Source of the DNA: Bacillota bacterium
GTDB lineage: Bacteria; Bacillota; DTU030; DUMP01
Assembly: GCA_030153805.1 (NCBI GenBank)
Contig: JASKLG010000008.1
Location: forward strand, 1 to 41,142
Reading direction: 5' to 3'
DNA length: 41,142 nucleotides
Part shown: positions 19,598-27,512 of the stretch, piece by piece
Layout of the letters: each line of letters starts with the position of its first letter
Numbering within the stretch: position 1 is the stretch's first letter
Made by a program: the position numbers and the translations under genes
Notes under the pieces: generated by a model
The model's input: only the letters and a program-made list of their open reading frames with translations
Told to the model about the DNA's origin: nothing
The model's database searches: none

Positions 19598-20029
19598 ATG
19601 AAACGCATCGCTCTTATTGCCCACGATAAGATGAAAGAAGAGCTTGTGGCTTTTGTGGACAGGCATCGCAACTTTTTTCAGCAGGCCGAACTGATTGCCA
19701 CAGGAAATACTGGGCGCCTAGTCAGCGAACAGACAGGCCTAGCCGTGCATCGCTATCTGTCGGGGCCTCTTGGTGGCGACCAGCAAATCGGAGCCGAGAT
19801 TGCTGCCGGTAAAGTCGATGCCGTTTTTTTCTTCCGTGATCCTCTTACTCCTCAGCCACATGAGCCGGACATCACCGCGCTTCTTCGACTATGCGATGTG
19901 CACTACGTACCGGCTGCAACTAACCCCGCCACTGCCGAGGTCCTCCTACGTGGCCTTGAAGGAGAATGGCCAACTTTACCGTCGAAAAAGAACACTTTAG
20001 GGGACTTCATGACCGAAAAAAACTGCTGA
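19598..20029 (+). CDS. mgsA: methylglyoxal synthase
   Basis: [70 protein letters not shown] 19598 with AAAGGAG RBS. Confidence 0.95.
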   Translation: MKRIALIAHDKMKEELVAFVDRHRNFFQQAELIATGNTGRLVSEQTGLAVHRYLSGPLGGDQQIGAEIAAGKVDAVFFFRDPLTPQPHEPDITALLRLCDVHYVPAATNPATAEVLLRGLEGEWPTLPSKKNTLGDFMTEKNC

Positions 20030-20106
20030 ATTATTCTTCCTGTGAGCAGGTTTTCCCTCCTTTTAAGAAGAAATAATCTGGGTGAAAATTCCAGTTCTGG
20101 CTCTTT

Positions 20107-22020
20107 ATGGGAGGGAACCGAGCTATGAATATAAGCACATTTAGGGGAAAAGCAGATGCGGCTAAATTGACTTGGTTGCCAAGCTTTCTTTCGCAACTTA
20201 AAGAACTTGCCGTTGAAAAGGCCGTACCGGCCACATGCGCGGTAGTTTTGACTGCTTTACCAGAACGAAATTGGCTGGCTGAGCTGACACAGGTAAGGTG
20301 GGTCAAGGAGGCTCCAGTCAGTATTGTTTTTTGTCTGGATTTCTTTCTGCTAAGACAGGCCTGCCCTAACGGCTTGACGTTCCACCTCAACGACCTCTTT
20401 AGTTTCCTCCAGGGGGTGAGCCTGGCAACTCAAATGGCCCAAGAAGCAGGACGCACGGCGGCCAATCTTGGTCTGCGCTACGCCTTACTGCACCAGGTTT
20501 TGGGCGAAGCCCGGGCGGTACGGGCACATTTAAAGCTTCCACCTTACGTGTTCCCGGTCGTAGTTCTGGTTATTGGCGGGGAAGAGATTCCCGAAAGGAA
20601 AAAAAGCAGTCTCAGGGTGTTTATAGAAAGCTATGGAGAGCCGTCGGCTCAAGAAGTAGCAGCAGGTACAAGTTGGTGGCAGGAGAAAGAGGCTGGCAAC
20701 AGTGAAGGCTGGCCTACGGCGGGAGCGAGCCGTGTAGCCTCGCAAGAGCTCAAGACGGCCCTCTTAGAAGCAGGATTTAATTTCTTGACCTCTGCTGCAC
20801 CCCCGGAATCCGGGCAAGACTTAAGTCGGTTGCGCAGCGAAGCGCTGGCGTCGCTTCGACAAATCCTCCAGAAAAGCCCACGCCAGGCGTCGTTTTTGGC
20901 GCGCCCGGCGATATGTCTGAATTTGGCCAGGTTAGCTCTCCTAACTGGAAAAGCAGAGCAGGCCGAAAAACTGGTCCACGAGGCCCTGAAAAGCTGGCCG
21001 ATGGCGCCGACTGCCTTGGCTTCGTTGGCGATGATTTACCAGTACAAAGGAAATCTGGATAAAGCAGCCCGGTTCATGGATCAGGCTGTGGCCCAAGCGC
21101 CAGAACATGCTTATCTACTTTTTCTTCGCGGACAAATCTACCGCCGTCAAGGGCTCAAGGAGCAGGCACAACAGTGCTTACGAAAGGCTGTGGAAAAGGA
21201 ACCAACCTTAAAAAACGCCTGGTTAGCCCTAGCGCAAACCTGGGAGGAAGACGGCAAATTCGACCAAGCAGAGGTTGTCTATAAAGAGGCATACCAGGCG
21301 GTGGGTCCGGACGTCATGCTCTTAAATAACCGCGGCCTGTGCCTCAGCAACCTAGGCCGGTACGCCGAAGCAAAACTTGTCTTTCAGGAAGCCTTAAGAG
21401 AGAAACCCCATGATCCGGTAGTTTTGGCCAACCTAGCCCTTCTTCTCGGGCAACTTGGGGAATTCTTGCCTGCCCTTAACTATTACAACCAGGCACTGCG
21501 CCTGCGTCCCCACGATCCCGATCTGCTCAATAACAAAGGTTTCTGCCTGGGCAAGCTCGGCCGCTATGAAGAGGCCTTGCGCTGTTATGAACTTGCACTG
21601 AAGAATGAACAAGGTGACCTGAATCTGCTGCATAATAAGGCTTCTTGTCTTACCCGCCTCGGACGGTACAAAGAAGCTCTGGAATGCTATGACCAAGTCC
21701 TAAGCCTGAATCCAACGGACAGCAGTACGCTTAACAACCGCGGCCTCTGCCTTATGGCGCTGGGTAGGTTGCGGGACGCTCTTGAGTGCTTCGAGCTAGG
21801 GTTGAAGCTGGAGCCGAACAATCATGTTCTTTGGGGAAACAAAGGGGCGTGTCTCTTTAAGCAAGGAAAGTATGCGGAAGCTTTGGCTGCCTATGAACGG
21901 GCCCTGGTCATTGCCCCTGACGAACTGGCATACTACAGCGGTAAAGGCATGTGTCTTGACTACCTCGGGAGGGCAGAAGAAGCGGTGGACTGTTATAACC
22001 GTGCTTTGCGGTTAGCTTAG
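20107..22020 (+). CDS. TPR-repeat protein with N-terminal nitroreductase-like domain (start may be ATG 20125)
   Basis: N-terminal SLATQMAQEAGRTAANLGLRYALLHQVLGEARAVRAHLKLPPYVFPVVVLVIGGEE resembles the nitroreductase core; C-terminal half is consecutive TPRs. Confidence 0.7.
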   Translation: MGGNRAMNISTFRGKADAAKLTWLPSFLSQLKELAVEKAVPATCAVVLTALPERNWLAELTQVRWVKEAPVSIVFCLDFFLLRQACPNGLTFHLNDLFSFLQGVSLATQMAQEAGRTAANLGLRYALLHQVLGEARAVRAHLKLPPYVFPVVVLVIGGEEIPERKKSSLRVFIESYGEPSAQEVAAGTSWWQEKEAGNSEGWPTAGASRVASQELKTALLEAGFNFLTSAAPPESGQDLSRLRSEALASLRQILQKSPRQASFLARPAICLNLARLALLTGKAEQAEKLVHEALKSWPMAPTALASLAMIYQYKGNLDKAARFMDQAVAQAPEHAYLLFLRGQIYRRQGLKEQAQQCLRKAVEKEPTLKNAWLALAQTWEEDGKFDQAEVVYKEAYQAVGPDVMLLNNRGLCLSNLGRYAEAKLVFQEALREKPHDPVVLANLALLLGQLGEFLPALNYYNQALRLRPHDPDLLNNKGFCLGKLGRYEEALRCYELALKNEQGDLNLLHNKASCLTRLGRYKEALECYDQVLSLNPTDSSTLNNRGLCLMALGRLRDALECFELGLKLEPNNHVLWGNKGACLFKQGKYAEALAAYERALVIAPDELAYYSGKGMCLDYLGRAEEAVDCYNRALRLA

Positions 22021-22054
22021 ATAAATACATGAAATCAAGCAGAGAAATAAAAAA

Positions 22055-22075
22055 AGCGGCTTAGCCGCTCTTTCT
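22055..22075 (-). terminator. bidirectional terminator between TPR gene and minus-strand tRNA operon
   Basis: AGCGGC-TTA-GCCGCT, flanked by A-run (left) and T-rich sequence (right). Confidence 0.7.
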
Positions 22076-22077
22076 TT

Positions 22078-22163
22078 TGGTGGAGAGGGGTGGATTTGAA
22101 CCACCGAAGGCATCGCCAGCAGATTTACAGTCTGCCCCCTTTGGCCAGCTCGGGAACCTCTCC
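22078..22163 (-). tRNA. tRNA-Tyr(GTA)
   Basis: Minus strand: anticodon loop CTGTAAA, long variable arm, encoded CCA. Confidence 0.95.
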
Positions 22164-22173
22164 ATATTAATTT

Positions 22174-22248
22174 TGGTGGGCCCACCAGGATTTGAACCTG
22201 GGACCGACCGGTTATGAGCCGGCTGCTCTACCGCTAAGCTATGGGCCC
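22174..22248 (-). tRNA. tRNA with CAT anticodon (Ile2/lysidine type or elongator Met)
   Basis: Minus strand: GGGCCCATAGCTTAGCGGTAGAGC...CCGGCTCATAACCGG; the GGCTCATAACC arm resembles Bacillus tRNA-Ile2, but isotype is not settled by eye. Confidence 0.85.
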
Positions 22249-22252
22249 AAAT

Positions 22253-22327
22253 TGGTGACCCTAGGGGGATTCGAACCCCCGTTACCGCCTTGAAAGGGCG
22301 ATGTCTTAACCACTTGACCATAGGGTC
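22253..22327 (-). tRNA. tRNA-Glu(TTC)
   Basis: Minus strand: anticodon loop CTTTCAA, acceptor GACCCTA/TAGGGTC, CCA. Confidence 0.93.
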
Positions 22328-22333
22328 ACGAAA

Positions 22334-22410
22334 TGGTCGGAGCGACTGGATTTGAACCAGCGACCCCTTGGTCCCGAACCAAGTGCGCTACCAAGCTGCG
22401 CCACGCTCCG
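22334..22410 (-). tRNA. tRNA-Pro(CGG)
   Basis: Minus strand: CTTGG-TTCGGGA-CCAAG; acceptor CGGAGCG/CGCTCCG; CCA. Confidence 0.92.
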
Positions 22411-22425
22411 AACGTTGACACGTTT

Positions 22426-22454
22426 ATTTTACAGCAACGGGCGTGTGAAGTCAA
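22426..22454 (-). promoter_or_regulatory. promoter of the minus-strand tRNA operon (Pro-Glu-CAT-Tyr)
   Basis: Minus strand TTGACT, 17 nt spacer, TAAAAT. Confidence 0.7.
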
Positions 22455-22483
22455 GATGAGCAACGAGGATTTCCGCTCGTTAC

Positions 22484-22513
22484 TTGACGCTGCTTAAACC
22501 ATTACCCTATAAT
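22484..22513 (+). promoter_or_regulatory. promoter of fmdB-like gene
   Basis: TTGACG, 18 nt spacer, TATAAT. Confidence 0.7.
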
Positions 22514-22548
22514 GAGGCTGTAAATAAATAGGGTAGGAGGCGGCTTGT

Positions 22549-22767
22549 GTGCCTTTTTACGAGTATCGTTGCCGCGATTGCGGTACACGTTTTGAGATAA
22601 GGGCATCTATGGCGGCAAAGCCCGAGCATCCACCGTGTACCCGCTGCCAGGGAACGAACACCCAGGCGCTATATAGTAGCTTCGCTATAGGTGGTGGGGC
22701 AGCGAAGAGCTCCGGTGCCGGCGCCTGTGCTACGTGCAGTGGCGGCAGCTGCAGCACATGCCACTAA
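22549..22767 (+). CDS. FmdB-family zinc ribbon protein
   Basis: GTG start; MPFYEYRCRDCGTRFEI...CTRCQG (CxxC...CxxC), plus C-terminal Cys-rich tail. Confidence 0.88.
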   Translation: MPFYEYRCRDCGTRFEIRASMAAKPEHPPCTRCQGTNTQALYSSFAIGGGAAKSSGAGACATCSGGSCSTCH

Positions 22768-22774
22768 AGCAAGC

Positions 22775-22801
22775 GAGAAGGCGGCTTTTCGCCGCCTTCT
22801 C
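22775..22801. terminator. perfect 11-bp hairpin between convergent fmdB-like gene and tRNA-Trp
   Basis: GAGAAGGCGGC-TTTTC-GCCGCCTTCTC. Confidence 0.65.
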
Positions 22802-22808
22802 ACACATC

Positions 22809-22884
22809 TGGCAGGGGAGAAGGGACTCGAACCCCCAACGGGCGGTTTTGGAGACCGCTACTCTGCCAGTTGAGCTACTCCCCT
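22809..22884 (-). tRNA. tRNA-Trp(CCA)
   Basis: Minus strand: AGGGGAGTAGCTCAACTGG..., anticodon loop CTCCAAA, CCA. Confidence 0.95.
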
Positions 22885-22896
22885 GCGACAACAATA

Positions 22897-22925
22897 ATTT
22901 TAGCAGAGAAGAAAGGCTAAGTCAA
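22897..22925 (-). promoter_or_regulatory. promoter of tRNA-Trp
   Basis: Minus strand TTGACT, 17 nt spacer, TAAAAT. Confidence 0.7.
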
Positions 22926-22967
22926 TGCCCTAATTGCTCTGTAATAATCAGTGAAAGGAAGAGAGCT

Positions 22968-23174
22968 ATGGATCTATGGGCCAAACATGCCCCGCTGCCG
23001 CTTCTCGGTGAAGGTGCCTTTCGCCTTCCTGAAGAGGCTCCGAAGTTAGTGACCTTGCTAAACCGCACCTTAAAGAAAAAGGGTCTGATTTTCGGCCTGC
23101 GCCGTTTGCAGGAAGGGAAGTTTGTACTTAGCATCTACGATATATCTCAGGAGGGTCTGCATGGGCATTCATAG
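22968..23174 (+). CDS. small protein, YpmA/DUF4264-like
   Basis: LLNRTLKKKGLIFGLRRLQEGKFVLSIYD pattern; start placed at ATG 22968. Confidence 0.5.
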   Translation: MDLWAKHAPLPLLGEGAFRLPEEAPKLVTLLNRTLKKKGLIFGLRRLQEGKFVLSIYDISQEGLHGHS

Positions 23175-23868
23175 ATTAGGGATACTGGGAGCCCTGGACG
23201 AAGAACTCGAGTTCTTACAAAATCGCATGCGTTGTACCAGTACCTGGCAGCGCGCTGGCAAGACTTTTTTTGAAGGTTTGCTGGAGGGCCTTACTGTGGT
23301 GCTTTCGCGGGCGGATGTTGGAAAGGTTAACTCCGCCATCACCACTCAGCTTCTTATTGATCGAGGTGAGGTGGAAGCCGTAATTTTTACCGGCGTAGCT
23401 GGAGCATTAGTTGCAGATCTGGAGATAGGAGAACTGGTCATCGCTTCTGGTGCCCTGTACCACGACGTCGACGTTACGGCCTTCGGATATCCTTTGGGCC
23501 AAGTTCCTCGCCTTCCCAAGGTTTTTGCTACCGACGCTTTCCTCAATCGAGAACTTCAGCTTGCCTGCACCGAACTAGGTCTTCAACATCGCATGGGAAC
23601 CATTGCTTCTGGGGATTCGTTCATCTCCCGTCCCGGTCAGCGTGAAACTTTGGCAGAAAACTTTGGGGCACTGGCAGTTGAAATGGAAGGCGCTGCAGTT
23701 GCTCAAACGTGCTATCTAAACGGGATACCTTTTTCTCTCCTTCGAGCCATTTCTGACCGCGCCGATGGAATTGCGCCAGATGACTTTAGAGCTTTCAGCA
23801 AAAGGGCCGCCCAACGGGCAGCCCAAGTGATCACGCGCTTTTGTCGGCGACTTTCCGCTACGGGTTAA
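23161..23868 (+). CDS. mtnN: 5'-methylthioadenosine/S-adenosylhomocysteine nucleosidase
   Basis: LGILGALDEELEFL, GVAGALVADLEIGELVIASGALYHDVDVT, VEMEGAAVAQTC; ATG 23161. Confidence 0.94.
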   Translation: MGIHRLGILGALDEELEFLQNRMRCTSTWQRAGKTFFEGLLEGLTVVLSRADVGKVNSAITTQLLIDRGEVEAVIFTGVAGALVADLEIGELVIASGALYHDVDVTAFGYPLGQVPRLPKVFATDAFLNRELQLACTELGLQHRMGTIASGDSFISRPGQRETLAENFGALAVEMEGAAVAQTCYLNGIPFSLLRAISDRADGIAPDDFRAFSKRAAQRAAQVITRFCRRLSATG

Positions 23869-24347
23869 TGGGTTTCTACATCTGTTGCACCGTGAGCACG
23901 CAGTATTTGTGCGGCTTGATTCACTTTACTTTCTTCGGCGCGCACGGTAGCCAGGATTTTTCCTTCGCGTACTTTGCCTTCGTAGTAACGGCCTCGTTCT
24001 TCAGGGATTCCCCAGTCAATCAACCCTCCGGCAATTCCGCCCGTAGCCGCGCCGGAAAGCAGTCCGGCAATAGGCCCTGCCGCTACAAGTGGTCCGATAC
24101 CGGGAATGGCCAACGCACCGGCGCCGGCAGCCAGGCCGGCCAATCCGCCCAAGACGCCGCCTGTAGTTACGCCACCGCTGATATCGTTTCCGGTTCCCAT
24201 GGTCGTGTTACCGTCGCTGCGACGGTTCTCGCGGGCAACAATAGATATCTCGTTAGTACCGAAACCGGAATTACGCAGTTCTTCTACGGCCCGCTGCGCG
24301 GCGTTCTCGCTGGAAAAAACACCGATAACTGTCTTGCTCATGCCCAT
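23865..24347 (-). CDS. general stress protein 17M-like / Gly-rich membrane-associating protein
   Basis: KTVIGVFSSENAAQRAVEELRNSGFGTNEISIV and Gly/Ala-rich central region. Confidence 0.7.
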   Translation of the reverse strand: MGMSKTVIGVFSSENAAQRAVEELRNSGFGTNEISIVARENRRSDGNTTMGTGNDISGGVTTGGVLGGLAGLAAGAGALAIPGIGPLVAAGPIAGLLSGAATGGIAGGLIDWGIPEERGRYYEGKVREGKILATVRAEESKVNQAAQILRAHGATDVETH

Positions 24348-24486
24348 CCTCCTCTTCTAAAGGACTCTTTTTTTATTGTGCCTCGTGCTTTGGCCCTTAT
24401 CCGTACCACATGCTGGCTAGGTATAAAAGCTCAGTCGTATGTTAAGGACTAAGAGTGAAATGCTTAGAAGCGGAGGAGGAAGAGAC

Positions 24487-24720
24487 GTGAGCAAAGGTAA
24501 ACGATCATTTCTCGACGCCATGTCGCCTGAAGAACGTGTAAAGTTCTTGCATAATTTTTTTACAACTGGAGGTACGCCGCCGGCAGCCGAACAGTCAGCT
24601 AGAGCGGATCTCTTGGTGTCTCTGCTAGAGGATGCGGACCCGGATGATCGAGCCCTTAAAGCATGGCAAGACGAACGTCTACGACACCAACAAGAGGCCA
24701 TAAAAGATGCGGAAGAATGA
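24487..24720 (+). CDS. conserved hypothetical small protein
   Basis: GTG 24487 preceded by GGAGGAAGAG RBS; MSKGKRSFLDAMSPEERVKFLHNFFTTGG. Confidence 0.5.
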   Translation: MSKGKRSFLDAMSPEERVKFLHNFFTTGGTPPAAEQSARADLLVSLLEDADPDDRALKAWQDERLRHQQEAIKDAEE

Positions 24721-24789
24721 GTTCTATTTGACACCGTAGGGCCTGTAGCTTATACTGGGAATGAGTATAGGAAGAAACGGGGGAACCGG

Positions 24790-25254
24790 GTGAGCGACCT
24801 GCAGGCGGTACTTCGTCGACGTCTGGAAGAACAAAATATCCGCTTGACTCGCCGCCGAAGGGCCATTCTTGCTGCATTAACTGCAGAGTCTGATAAACAC
24901 CTGAGCGCGGAAGATCTTTACCGCAAGGTTAAAGAAAGCGAAGGAGATATAGGGCTGGCTACAGTGTACCGAACCCTGGAGCTGTTTACTGCCGCAGGAA
25001 TAATCCACGCAGTTGACTTTGGAGATGGTTGCCGGCGCTTCGAGGTTGTCGCGGACGATGCCCTCCATTACCATCACCATCTCCTGTGCTTAGGCTGCGG
25101 CAGGATAATCGAGTTCAGCCAGGACTTGCTGGAAGACTTAGAAGAGCAAGTAGTGGAGAAAACGGGGTTTAAGATCGTCAACCATTCATTGCGCTTTTAT
25201 GGTTATTGCCGGGAATGCCAGGGCAGAAGTTCAAGTGGGGTGAAGGAAAGGTGA
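24790..25254 (+). CDS. Fur family transcriptional regulator
   Basis: RLTRRRRAILAALTAESDKHLSAEDLYRKV, GLATVYRTLELF, HYHHHLLCLGCGRIIEF, CREC. Confidence 0.9.
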   Translation: MSDLQAVLRRRLEEQNIRLTRRRRAILAALTAESDKHLSAEDLYRKVKESEGDIGLATVYRTLELFTAAGIIHAVDFGDGCRRFEVVADDALHYHHHLLCLGCGRIIEFSQDLLEDLEEQVVEKTGFKIVNHSLRFYGYCRECQGRSSSGVKER

Positions 25255-25538
25255 GTACTCTCAGCCCCACTTCCTGTAGGCAAATCCTGCAACGCCTTCG
25301 TACCCTGAAAGGCCACTTGAGCGGGGTAGAGAAGATGATCGAGGAAGGAGCAGACTGCAGTGCCATCCTCGTACAGATCGCTGCTCTTAGCGCTATACTG
25401 GAGCGCATCCGCGATTACCTTTTGGAAGAGCAGCTGGAAAGCTGCCTTAGGAATACGGCACGCCTTTCAGAGGAGGAACGCACTCGCTGTTTGCGCGAAG
25501 TAGTGGACAGCTGGAAGAAGTTGATGCACAAAAAATAG
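25251..25538 (+). CDS. CsoR/FrmR (DUF156) family metal- or thiol-responsive repressor, variant
   Basis: RLRTLKGHLSGVEKMIEEGADCSAILVQIAALSAILERIRDYLLEEQLESCLR; GTG start overlaps Fur stop (GTGA). Confidence 0.8.
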   Translation: MSTLSPTSCRQILQRLRTLKGHLSGVEKMIEEGADCSAILVQIAALSAILERIRDYLLEEQLESCLRNTARLSEEERTRCLREVVDSWKKLMHKK

Positions 25539-25588
25539 GGGTAGAAATTTCTTCGCATCTAGTGTATAATAATATATGTCTCGGTTGT

Positions 25589-25663
25589 GCGCCCGTAGCT
25601 CAGTGGATAGAGCACCAGACTCCGGATCTGGGTGCGGGGGTTCGATTCCCTCTGGGCGCACCA
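25589..25663 (+). tRNA. tRNA-Arg(CCG)
   Basis: Anticodon stem-loop CCAGA-CTCCGGA-TCTGG, encoded CCA; TATAAT at 25565-25570. Confidence 0.94.
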
Positions 25664-25672
25664 GTGAACATA

Positions 25673-25700
25673 AAGCTGCGCTTTAAGGCGCAGCTTTTTA
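25673..25700 (+). terminator. terminator after tRNA-Arg
   Basis: AAGCTGCGC...GCGCAGCTT followed by TTTA. Confidence 0.75.
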
Positions 25701-25806
25701 TGTTTGTTTAGGATTCCCGCCGCCGGGCCGTTCGGCTGCGTGGCGGCAATCGTGAATGTAATGGAGGATTTTGGTCTCATACGCCGAATAAGACTTTAGA
25801 AGTGAG

Positions 25807-27498
25807 GTGGGTGGGATGGCCGAAGCTGGTTGGCGTACTCAACCGCCAAGGTTGGGGGACCTGCTCGTAGATCAAGGGCTTCTCACGAGGGAGCAACTCG
25901 CCCAGGCGCTGAAGCGCCAGCAGGAAACCGGCGAACGCCAGGGGCAGGCCCTGGTGAGCCTGGGTTATGTTACACCCCAGCAGATTGCCGAAGTGCTCGA
26001 GTTTCAACTCGGTATTCCTCACGTAACACTTGCCGATTTTCCGCCCGAGGAGGAGGCCCTCCGGAGCATTCCTGGGGCCCTTGCGCGTCGGCACCAAGTT
26101 TTGCCCCTGAGAATAAGGGGATCGGCGCTTCTTCTCGCGATGGCGGATCCGCTCAACGTCGTAGCCATCGATGAGGTACGTTTAGCTTCAGGGTATGAGG
26201 TGCGGCCGGCAGTAGCAACGGAGGAAGAGATTGCCCAAGAGATCAAAAATCGTTACGGTGCCCTGGAAAACGTGGTGCAGGAATCGCGTCGCGTAGGCCG
26301 GGCAGGGGGAGAGCCCAATGCAGGAGACCTTGCCGCAACGGTGCCGGCAGACGTAGTAAACATCGTGGATTCGCTTTTTGCCCAAGCCGTGGAAGCGCGC
26401 GCCAGCGACATCCACATCGAACCTTTCGATGAGGGGGCACGCGTCCGCTTCCGCATCGACGGGGTCCTTCAGCCGGTTATTAACCTAAGTTCCGGTGTGC
26501 TGGGCCCTCTCATCTCCCGCGTCAAGGTTATGGCCGGGATGGACATCGCCGAACGCCGGGTACCGCAAGACGGGCGCATCGAACTTAATCAAAGCGGGCA
26601 TGAAATCGACGTGCGTGTGTCCACCCTCCCGACTATCCGGGGCGAGAAGGTTGTCTTAAGACTCCTCGATAAAACTGCGCGCATAAGGAACCTCGCTGCC
26701 CTGGGGTTTGCCGCACCGGCCTTAGAGCGTTTCCGCCAGTTAATTACCCGGCCGTACGGCATGGTGCTGGTAACCGGCCCTACCGGCTGCGGCAAAACCA
26801 CCACCCTGTACGCCGCGCTTAGCAGCCTAAACACACCTCAGCAAAACATCATCACCGTTGAGGATCCGGTAGAGTACCAGATACCTGGCATTAATCAGGT
26901 GCAGGTCAACCCTAAAGCCGGCCTCGACTTTGCCAATGGGTTACGGGCAATCCTGCGCCAGGATCCCAACATCATCATGGTTGGAGAAATCCGGGACACG
27001 GAAACGGCAGACATCGCCATCCGCTCGGCTCTCACCGGCCACCTGGTGCTCTCGACGCTCCACACCAACGACGCTGCCGGGACTGTTACCAGGCTCCTTG
27101 ACATGGGTATTGAACCGTATCTCGTTGCTTCCGCTCTAGCCGGGGTAGTGGCTCAGCGGCTGGTTCGTTGCATCTGCCCGCGCTGCGCTGAGGAATACAT
27201 ACCGGAGCCGGGAGAGTGGGCCCTGCTGCAACTCAGCCCGGCACAGCCTCCCACACCCCTGAAACGGGGGCGGGGCTGTCCGGCTTGCCGCTACACCGGC
27301 TACTACGGCCGTACGGCGATTCAAGAGAGTATGGTTCTCACCCCGGCACTTAGAGAGCTTATCCTGGCCAAAAAGAGCGCGGAGGAAATTCGGGCCGTCG
27401 CAATTCAGGAAGGAATGACCCCCCTCTTTCAAGATGGAGTGGCCAAAGTTTTGGCCGGACAAACGACAATAACCGAGGTAATCCGCGCCGCACTATGA
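25807..27498 (+). CDS. pilB: type IV pilus assembly ATPase PilB / GspE family (start may be ATG 25816)
   Basis: Walker A GPTGCGKTTTLYAAL, Asp box IITVEDPVEYQIPGINQVQVNPKAGLDFANGLRAILRQDPNIIMVGEIRD, zinc-binding CICPRC...CPAC. Confidence 0.95.
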   Translation: MGGMAEAGWRTQPPRLGDLLVDQGLLTREQLAQALKRQQETGERQGQALVSLGYVTPQQIAEVLEFQLGIPHVTLADFPPEEEALRSIPGALARRHQVLPLRIRGSALLLAMADPLNVVAIDEVRLASGYEVRPAVATEEEIAQEIKNRYGALENVVQESRRVGRAGGEPNAGDLAATVPADVVNIVDSLFAQAVEARASDIHIEPFDEGARVRFRIDGVLQPVINLSSGVLGPLISRVKVMAGMDIAERRVPQDGRIELNQSGHEIDVRVSTLPTIRGEKVVLRLLDKTARIRNLAALGFAAPALERFRQLITRPYGMVLVTGPTGCGKTTTLYAALSSLNTPQQNIITVEDPVEYQIPGINQVQVNPKAGLDFANGLRAILRQDPNIIMVGEIRDTETADIAIRSALTGHLVLSTLHTNDAAGTVTRLLDMGIEPYLVASALAGVVAQRLVRCICPRCAEEYIPEPGEWALLQLSPAQPPTPLKRGRGCPACRYTGYYGRTAIQESMVLTPALRELILAKKSAEEIRAVAIQEGMTPLFQDGVAKVLAGQTTITEVIRAAL

Positions 27499-27512
27499 AG
27501 AAATGAGGAGAC

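Noticed and set aside
22061-22321. Minus-strand ORF of 86 aa (MVKWLRHRPFKAVTGVRIPLGSP...)
   Set aside because: Translation of the tRNA-Glu/CAT/Tyr genes, not a protein.
25467-25780. Minus-strand ORFs containing MRPEGIEPPHPDPESGALSTELRAH and QRESNPRTQIRSLVLYPLSYGR
   Set aside because: Antisense translation of tRNA-Arg and flanks; a common artefact ORF.
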